Part shown: positions 9,628 to 14,375 of the stretch, one piece after another
Position numbering within the stretch: position 1 is the stretch's first letter
How the letters are laid out: every line of letters starts with the position of its first letter
DNA from: Hyphochytrium catenoides
Taxonomy: Eukaryota > Sar > Hyphochytriomycetes > Hyphochytriales > Hyphochytriaceae
Assembly: GCA_900088475.1 (NCBI GenBank)
Contig: FLMG01000516.1
Location: forward strand, 121,257 to 135,631
DNA: 14,375 nucleotides
Direction of reading: 5' to 3'
Position numbers and translations under genes: made by a program
The notes under the pieces: model-generated
Told to the model about the DNA's origin: nothing
Database searches by the model: none
What the model saw: only the letters and a program-made list of their open reading frames with translations

Positions 9628-10068
9628 GAGAGAGAGAGAGAGAGATAAGAGACCGATGGGCATTGGACAGCAACAGGCAACCTCAAAGTTCCTACGACAG
9701 ATGATGCTTTCTCCCCGGAAGAGGAGAAGAGCGAAGCAATCAAGAGGAACAGAATAGAATCCTAAGCGAGAGAGAGAAAAGAGAGACTAACAAGGAGGAA
9801 GTGAGAGAAAGAGAGAGAGAGAGAGCCAGCAGGAACTCTGTCTCTTACCAGTGAAGCACCCCAACGCCTTCTTCACGTCGCCATCCTGTCCTCTCGCTAC
9901 GAGTCCCTTGGCCTGCAGTCTCTGGCAGAAGGCCTCACACTCTCTTCTGGTTCTGAAGCGCGGCACATTGTGCGGAAACTGCAGCGCTGCCAGCTCCGCG
10001 TGCCAGATAGCATCCTCCTCCTCGTCCTCTGGGCTGTATAGTCCGCGCACATGCCGAGAGACACTCAT
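6032..10068 (-). CDS. GT90/CAP10 (Rumi/POGLUT-like) glycosyltransferase, 8 exons
   Basis: Exons, right to left: 10068-9849, 9306-8678, 8369-8242, 8044-7888, 7670-7320, 7008-6896, 6519-6210, 6067-6032; 647 aa. Phases agree at all seven junctions. Family motifs appear in the expected order across exons: CEFIINLRENPQLK (270-283), YIPILSF (315-321), ADIPLP plus W (328-337), STAFWRG (380-386), RYKFLVY (467-473), GSVILKVES (490-498), VDHVPVKADLSDL (515-527), then a helical end. The family transfers sugars such as glucose or xylose from UDP-sugar; substrate here is unknown. Odd points: Glu278 where family members usually have Asp, D-H where related proteins have S-R (481-482), no signal peptide or membrane anchor, and a GC-AG intron 5. 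The ends are provisional. ATG 10068 has a weak context and an open frame runs upstream to 10311 with no other ATG, so an earlier exon could splice in at about 10211. The 11-codon last exon is splice-site prediction only; read-through of its intron gives a different 18-codon tail. Confidence 0.88.
6711..6848. repeat. (CT)19 plus degenerate CT tract in intron 6 of GT90-like gene
   Basis: Perfect CT dinucleotides at 6711-6748 continue as interrupted CT/CTCCC to about 6848. In the host gene's sense this is a purine tract, opposite to the usual polarity in this window. Confidence 0.9.
7009..7319 (-). other. GC-AG intron (intron 5 of GT90-like gene)
   Basis: In gene sense the donor is AAAG followed by GCAAGA and the acceptor is CCACCTGCAG. 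Joining gives GSVILK + VESETL, in phase and matching the family pattern G-S-V-I-L-K-V-E-S, so the join is supported by homology. The donor otherwise matches the stronger consensus usual for GC donors (AG before GCAAG). Confidence 0.82.
7741..7852. repeat. GA-rich tract in intron 4 of GT90-like gene
   Basis: Imperfect GAGA/GAAA run on the plus strand, CT-rich in gene sense, directly following the donor side of the intron. It explains the RERE/SLSL frames here. Confidence 0.8.
8385..8457. repeat. GA/GT compound microsatellite in intron 2 of GT90-like gene
   Basis: GA units, a GTGTGTGTG stretch at about 8394-8404, then GA units with ACA interruptions. In gene sense it forms the pyrimidine tract just before the exon 3 acceptor at 8370. 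Confidence 0.85.
9340..9361. repeat. (GA)n microsatellite in intron 1 of GT90-like gene
   Basis: About ten GA units on the plus strand, close to the exon 2 acceptor. In gene sense this is a CT tract. Confidence 0.85.
9555..9646. repeat. Compound (GA)n/(GACA)n microsatellite
   Basis: GAGA blocks alternate with tetranucleotide GACA units, clearest as about five consecutive GACA at 9606-9626, then (GA)n to 9646. It lies within intron 1 of the GT90-like gene and accounts for overlapping ORFs on both strands. Confidence 0.9.
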
Positions 10069-10334
10069 CAGAGGAGGGAAACAAAGCTGTCTCTCTTTCT
10101 CTTTCTCTCTGTCGTTCTCTCTCTTAAGTTCCCCCTTTCTTGGCTCTTCTCTTCTGTATCTCTTCTCCGGTCTGGTGCTTGAGAGGCCACGGCAGGAGAT
10201 AGTGCACTGGTCTGACGAAGAGGAAGAGGGAGAGAGAAGGCAATGGCTATCATCCGCGTGATGTCCACGCTCTTCCTGAAGATCCTTCGTCAGTTTGTCC
10301 TTCTCTGTCTCTCATTCACTCTCTCTCGTTGATG

Positions 10335-10407
10335 TGCGCTCTGTCTCTCTCTGTCTCTCTCTCACACTTTCTCCCCCTCCCACTCTCTCCTCTCCCTCTC
10401 TATCTCG

Positions 10408-10439
<32 letters not shown>

Positions 10440-10492
10440 TTCTCTCTCTCACTCTCTCTCACTCTGTCTCTCTCTCTTTCTCCCTCTCTCGT
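10335..10492. repeat. CT-rich microsatellite block
   Basis: Interrupted CT dinucleotides with TTT and A interruptions in the divergent intergenic region. Confidence 0.85.
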
Positions 10493-10627
10493 CTTCTGTT
10501 CTTGGTTATGCTCCATGCTCCGCCGTATATTCCTAATAGTGCTATCCCAGTTCCGAATGATAGATGCGAACTTATCATCCCATTGGCCGTTACTGCACTT
10601 GTTGCGATCAAAAGGATGATTTCGTTT

Positions 10628-10684
<57 letters not shown>

Positions 10685-10694
10685 GTCTCTGTGT
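10628..10694. repeat. (CT)n with CTGT interruptions
   Basis: Two long CT runs separated by TGT, ending in a short GT stretch (GTGTGTGT). It is intergenic. Confidence 0.9.
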
Positions 10695-11165
10695 GTGTCT
10701 CTCCTTCCGCTGCTTCCTCGTCGCTACTTCTTCTCTTTGCTGCTCCTCTACTCATACATGGCTTCTCTTCTCTCTGCTCTCTATCGTTCATTTCTCTGTC
10801 TTTTCCTCTCTCGACAACCTCTTTTACCCTCTTGTCATTTTTACAGCTCTGTCTCTCCTTTCGTTCTCTCAATCACCTTCCCCTCTCTTGGCGTCTCGAC
10901 AAGTTCTTCCCCTTGAATCTCCTACTTCAGTGTCTCTCTCTCTTTCTTTGGCAGTGAAATTGTCTCTCTGGCAGGATTCTTACTCTTCTCTTTGGACCTC
11001 TGCCACTATTCTCTCTCTCTGGATAGTCAGTTTGAGCAGAGCCAGAGAGAGAGAGAGAGCTAGAATAACAGAGTGAATCTGATGGCCCAGACGCCAGAGA
11101 GAGGTGCTTTCTGGGGCAGGAGATAGCGGAAGAACGGGCTCAGGCAGGCTCTTTCACTCCCTCAA

Positions 11166-11208
11166 TTTCTCTCTCTCTCTTTTCTTTCTTTCTCTCTCTC
11201 TCTCTCTC
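11166..11208. repeat. CT tract before SPEF2 start
   Basis: CT dinucleotides with TTTC interruptions, ending 12 bases before ATG 11221. It is followed by CCTATAG, which resembles a polypyrimidine tract plus 3' splice site in the 5' UTR. Confidence 0.8.
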
Positions 11209-11220
11209 CTATAGAACAAC

Positions 11221-11671
11221 ATGGCTAGCCTCCTCCTCAACTGGGTAAACGATGAGGTGGGACTGAGCCGCCCAGTACAGACGATAGAGAGAGACTTTGC
11301 TTCCGGCTTTCTCTTGGCAGAGCTTCTCTTCAAGCTGGGCCGTCTGCCCTCTCTGCAAGGAGCTGAAGACACAGAGAGAGCGGAGGGAATGGTGAAGAAC
11401 TTTGAGATGATTCAGGGCCCGCTCTCCGCGTTAGGAGTGCAGCTGGAAGAGAAGATGGTGCTTGACATCCTGACAGAGACCAGAGGAGCGGCCTCTAAGG
11501 TGAGAGAGAAAGAGACACAGACCGAGAGAGAACGAAGGGGAGAAGAGAGAGAGAGGGAGTGGTAAAGAGAGACGCGGCACAAGGAAGGGATATAGTTAGG
11601 AATTGCAAGAAGAGGAGGAGAGAAGAGAAGAGTGGTAGAAGTATACGAAGAGGTGCTCCAGAATCTTTCTA

Positions 11672-11712
<41 letters not shown>

Positions 11713-12871
11713 TCCTCTCTCGTTTATTCTCTCTCTTTCGTTTGGTCCTCCGGCAGCTAACCTTCCTCCTTTACTTTTTCTTTAGATCCTCCTCAAGCTG
11801 AAAATGTCACTCTCAGGAGACAAGAGAGAGTCTACCGCATCTCTCTCTCGTTCCCTCTCTCCTTCTTCCACTCTGTCCATTCGTCCCAACCCTCACTCGA
11901 CAGGGAGACAGAGCGCGGTGGAGCTGCAGGCCGAGAGCAGCGAGAGAGAGGTCTGGAAAGTGAGAGACCAGCCGCGTCTGCTGCACACCGCTGTCATCAC
12001 CAAGAAGTTCGAGAACCTTAGACTTCGGGCGATGAGAAAGCAGGAGAGGGTGCGGGATTGTGTCTTCTCTTCTCTTTCTCTCGCCCTCTCACTTCACAGT
12101 GCCGCATTCTCTTTCTGTAACCTTTCTCTCTCTCTTTGGTAACCTTTTTCTTTCAAAAGTGTTGGTTTCTCTCTGTCCGTTCTCTAGCTACCTCTTCTCT
12201 TTTTCCATGGACCTTATCCTTCGCATCTCCTGCGTTTGACGCCTCCCTTGTCTGTCTTTCTCTTCCTGTCTTTCTCTCTCTCTCTCTCTCTGCGTTCGTA
12301 TATTTGCGTCTCTCCTCTGTCTTCCCTGCCCTTCTCCTCCTCCATATAATGCATTTTTCTTCCTCCTTTCCTCTTCGTTTTAACTGTTTCCTAATCTACA
12401 TTCTTGTTCTGCTTTGATAGAAAGCAAGACGACAAGAAGAAGAGAAAAAAGCTCTGCAGCGTGACTTTAGGCTGCTGCAACTAGAAAAGATGGAAGAGAA
12501 GAGAAAGACAGAGAAAGAAGAGCTGGACAAAGCGTTGAAGGACTGGGAGAAAAACAGAGTAAGAAAGAGATAAGTAGATGAACACTGCCAATTGCGGGAG
12601 AGAAACGAAGAAGAAGATAAGGGGAGGAGGTGAGAGAGGAATGAGAGAGGACAACAGAGAGGAGGGAGAAGAGAGAGGAGAGGAGAAGAAAAATTGGAGA
12701 GGAGAGATATAGCTACACAGATTGACCAAGAGAGACATAAGAGGAGAGAGAAAAGAGAGAAGGCGACGACCGAGAGAGAAAGAGAGCGAGAGAGAGAGAG
12801 AGGAGAGAGAGAAAGAAAGAGACAGAAAGACAAATTAAGAGAAAGAAGAGAGAGAGAGAGAGAGAGAGAGA

Positions 12872-12919
<48 letters not shown>

Positions 12920-13421
12920 GGAAAAGGGTGAGTGAGGGAGAGGGCGAAATGTCTCAAAGAGGAAGGAAGGAAAGGAGAACAGTAACCCAGCTAAGAACCC
13001 TTCTTTCTCCTTCTATCGTTGCTGATGCTTTATTTTCCTCTCTCTCTCTCTCTCCCCTTTCTGTCCGTCAGCGCAAAGATATAGCGCGAGAGGGGAAGGA
13101 ACTGCAGCTAGAGCTCACCTTCATAGAGAAGAAAAAGATAGAGGAAGAGAAGAAGAGACACTTCGAAGTACGAGATGTCAACAATGGCACCGACGAGTAA
13201 GTGACCTCTCTCTCTCTCTCTCCTTTCACCCCTGTCCGGCCAAGGGCAAGATGACCTCTCTTCCTACTTTGTCTCCTCTTACTATTTCTTCTCCCTTGAC
13301 ATTACTCTGAATGGGCACATTCTTCTGTCGATGCATAGAAGATATTGTCGTTGTAGCTTTATAGCTGATCGCATTTCTTCTCTCTGGCAAAACTGCGGTG
13401 TTCTTCTCTCGCGTTGTGCTC

Positions 13422-13461
<40 letters not shown>

Positions 13462-13880
13462 CTCAGGTTCTTTTCCTAAGCAATTCCCGCACTTGTATCT
13501 CCCGTTTTCTTTTGACAATATTCGCTCTTTCCTCCCTCAATGGCAAGGTTGGAGAGAACGCTGTTACGTTTGGGGGTGGGAGGAGGAGGAGAGAGCGATG
13601 GTTCTGAGCTAAGGCCCGCGCAGGGTTCTCCCCTGGAGTACCTGAGAGAGATGGAGAATAGAGTGGAAGAGTATGGCTTCAGCACTGCTGGTGAGGGAGA
13701 GAAACACGCTCGATTCTCTCTCGTCTACTGCTTGCCTGCGCTTCCTTAGTAATGCTGTTCTATCTTTGTCCAACCTCTCTCTCTCTCTCCGTGTCTCTGT
13801 CTACGGTTCCGCTCTGTCAGTCTCTCTCCGCTCTTTTTTTGCTCTCTTCGTTCTTGTTTTCTATCTCTCCTCTCTCTCTC

Positions 13881-13931
<51 letters not shown>

Positions 13932-14375
13932 CTTTCTCTCTCTTTCTTTCTCTCTCTCTCTCCTCCCTTACCCCATCTGTTCGCTCTGTCTTACCCTTTT
14001 ATCTATCTATCTCTCCCATCGTCGTTCTTACGCCATCCTCTTTTCGCTGTCTATGTATCATCTGTTAACCTTCCTGTCTTTATCTATAGGGAACAGCTCT
14101 TACATGAGGAAGCTTCATAGTCGACGACAGCAGGATAAAGAGACATTGAAAGAGAAGGAAGAGAGAATGAGAAAGATTACATCAGACCAGCAGAAAGCGC
14201 AGATAGAATTGGACAGGAGAGATCAAGAGAGAGAGAGACTCTCTTTTTTCTTATCCCACTCCAGGGAGAAGAGAAAGAGGGCTCATGAGCTCCGACAGCT
14301 GCGCTATGACAAGGAAGAGGAAGAGAAGACAGTGCAGAACAAGCTTGTCAGAGCTGCGCTTGCAAGAGAAGAAGA
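11221..14375 (+). CDS. SPEF2: SPEF2/CPC1 central-pair protein, N-terminal part, 6 exons, runs off the edge
   Basis: Exons: 11221-11499, 11786-12049, 12421-12558, 13072-13196, 13548-13690, 14090 to the edge; 411 complete codons, phases agree throughout. ATG 11221 has an in-frame TAG nine bases upstream and a strong context (A at -3, G at +4). Residues 1 to about 100 form the CH-like domain: LLLNWVNDEVGLSRPVQ, DFASGFLLAELLFKLG, NFEMIQGPLSALGVQLEEK and, spanning the exon 1/2 join, AASK-ILLKLK, matching the start of vertebrate SPEF2 nearly position for position. From about 165 onward it is charged coiled coil; YLREMENRVEEYGFS and the following RQQ/RRDQERERL segments match the SPEF2 region rich in E, R and Q. 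From family knowledge: SPEF2/Chlamydomonas CPC1 is a C1b central-apparatus protein needed for flagellar beating. Family proteins run well over 1000 aa, so most of the gene lies beyond 14375. Confidence 0.93.
11677..11711. repeat. (CT)n microsatellite in SPEF2 intron 1
   Basis: About sixteen CT units in the sense strand, upstream of the exon 2 acceptor. Confidence 0.9.
12268..12292. repeat. (CT)n microsatellite in SPEF2 intron 2
   Basis: CT dinucleotide run within a generally pyrimidine-rich intron, in gene sense. Confidence 0.8.
12750..12916. repeat. Long (GA)n/(GAA) purine tract in SPEF2 intron 3
   Basis: About 165 bases almost purely of G and A in gene sense, with runs of GAGAGA at 12786-12812, 12850-12871 and 12884-12915. 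It is the longest purine tract in the window and encodes RERERE in one frame. Confidence 0.9.
13420..13458. repeat. (CT)n microsatellite in SPEF2 intron 4
   Basis: About nineteen CT units with one A interruption, sense strand, about 90 bases upstream of the exon 5 acceptor. Confidence 0.9.
13865..13962. repeat. (CT)n microsatellite in SPEF2 intron 5
   Basis: Close to 100 bases of CT dinucleotides, interrupted by CC, G and TTT. It is the longest CT tract in the window and produces SLSLSL frames of no coding value. Confidence 0.9.

Larger units (their letters stand above)
10069..11220. promoter_or_regulatory. Divergent intergenic region, GT90-like / SPEF2
   Basis: These 1152 bases separate the two presumed start codons and probably hold both promoters and 5' UTRs. 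The AG at 11213-11214 just before the SPEF2 ATG, behind a long CT tract, looks like a 3' splice site for a leader intron. In the other direction, a pyrimidine tract ending in CAG just before 10211 (minus strand) is a possible acceptor for an upstream exon of the GT90-like gene. The 220-codon open frame at 10295-10957 is mostly translated (CT)n and looks non-coding. Confidence 0.45.

Noticed and set aside
9361-9757. Three overlapping RERE/QTDR ORFs on the plus strand
   Set aside because: They come from the GA/GACA repeat in an intron of the opposite-strand gene, and several phases are open at once, as expected for dinucleotide repeats.
6032-10068. Viral origin of the GT90-like gene
   Set aside because: Related proteins are common in large DNA viruses, but seven spliceosomal introns with the same style as the neighbours make an integrated viral copy unlikely. 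Ancient transfer cannot be judged without a tree.
10068-10268. Minus-strand ORF starting MDITRMIAIAFSLPLPL, which looks like a signal peptide for the GT90-like protein
   Set aside because: It is out of frame with exon 1 and would need a weak-site mini-intron to join. Its hydrophobic part coincides with a pyrimidine tract before a CAG acceptor, so it reads better as intron.
10295-10957. 220-codon plus-strand ORF, a possible membrane protein
   Set aside because: It is dominated by Ser-Leu alternation from (CT)n, has no homology or domain pattern, and overlaps similar frames in other phases. It lies in a divergent intergenic region.
12396-12833. 145-codon minus-strand ORF with hydrophobic SLSL content
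   Set aside because: It is the antisense of SPEF2 exon 3 and the purine-rich intron 3.
13752-14120. Two overlapping SLSLSL ORFs (13673-14068 and 13752-14120)
   Set aside because: They are translation of the CT microsatellite in SPEF2 intron 5. Splicing from 13690 to 14090 keeps the homologous frame.
1-14375. CRISPR array, insertion sequence, prokaryotic operon or toxin-antitoxin system
   Set aside because: No spaced direct repeats of suitable size, no terminal inverted repeats and no Shine-Dalgarno-led gene clusters were seen. All real coding sequence is spliced and eukaryotic.

Overview
The window is ordinary nuclear DNA from a eukaryote. It holds four intron-rich protein-coding genes in alternating orientation, with no prokaryotic operon, CRISPR array, rRNA or recognisable transposon. 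I built each gene by joining exons so that GT-AG (once GC-AG) splice sites, reading-frame phase and family homology all agreed: 27 coding exons and 23 introns. Most of the long SLSLSL and RERERE reading frames are translations of (CT)n/(GA)n microsatellites in introns and intergenic DNA.

Layout. (1) 510-2375, minus: TTC33-like two-TPR protein, complete, 6 exons. (2) 3223-5802, plus: FAM98 family protein, complete, 7 exons. (3) 6032-10068, minus: glycosyltransferase of the GT90/CAP10 (Rumi/POGLUT-like) superfamily, 8 exons, both extreme ends uncertain. (4) 11221 to the right edge, plus: SPEF2/CPC1, the central-pair protein of motile cilia, 6 exons seen and the 3' part missing. Genes 1/2 and 3/4 are head-to-head, separated by about 0.85 and 1.15 kb that carry polypyrimidine repeats. 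Genes 2/3 converge, with stop codons about 230 bases apart. Bases 1-509 differ in composition from the rest, and I recognise no gene there.

Organism. SPEF2 implies a species with, or recently derived from one with, a 9+2 motile flagellum. Dense small introns (74-542 bases), strand-coherent CT-rich introns and many CT/GA microsatellites point to a protist-type genome. A chromerid-like alga or another flagellate is a guess from general genome style, not a demonstrated assignment. The GT90-like protein belongs to a type also common in algae and large DNA viruses, but seven introns here make it a cellular gene.

The four proteins have unrelated expected roles: TPR adaptor, RNA-ligase-complex/RNA-binding factor, glycosyl transfer, and ciliary central apparatus. 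I see no sign that they form one pathway. I found no convincing new biological system. The points most worth following up are altered motif residues in the GT90-like enzyme, its homology-supported GC-AG intron, the strand-polarised pyrimidine introns, and a large potentially exonisable (GA)n tract inside SPEF2.
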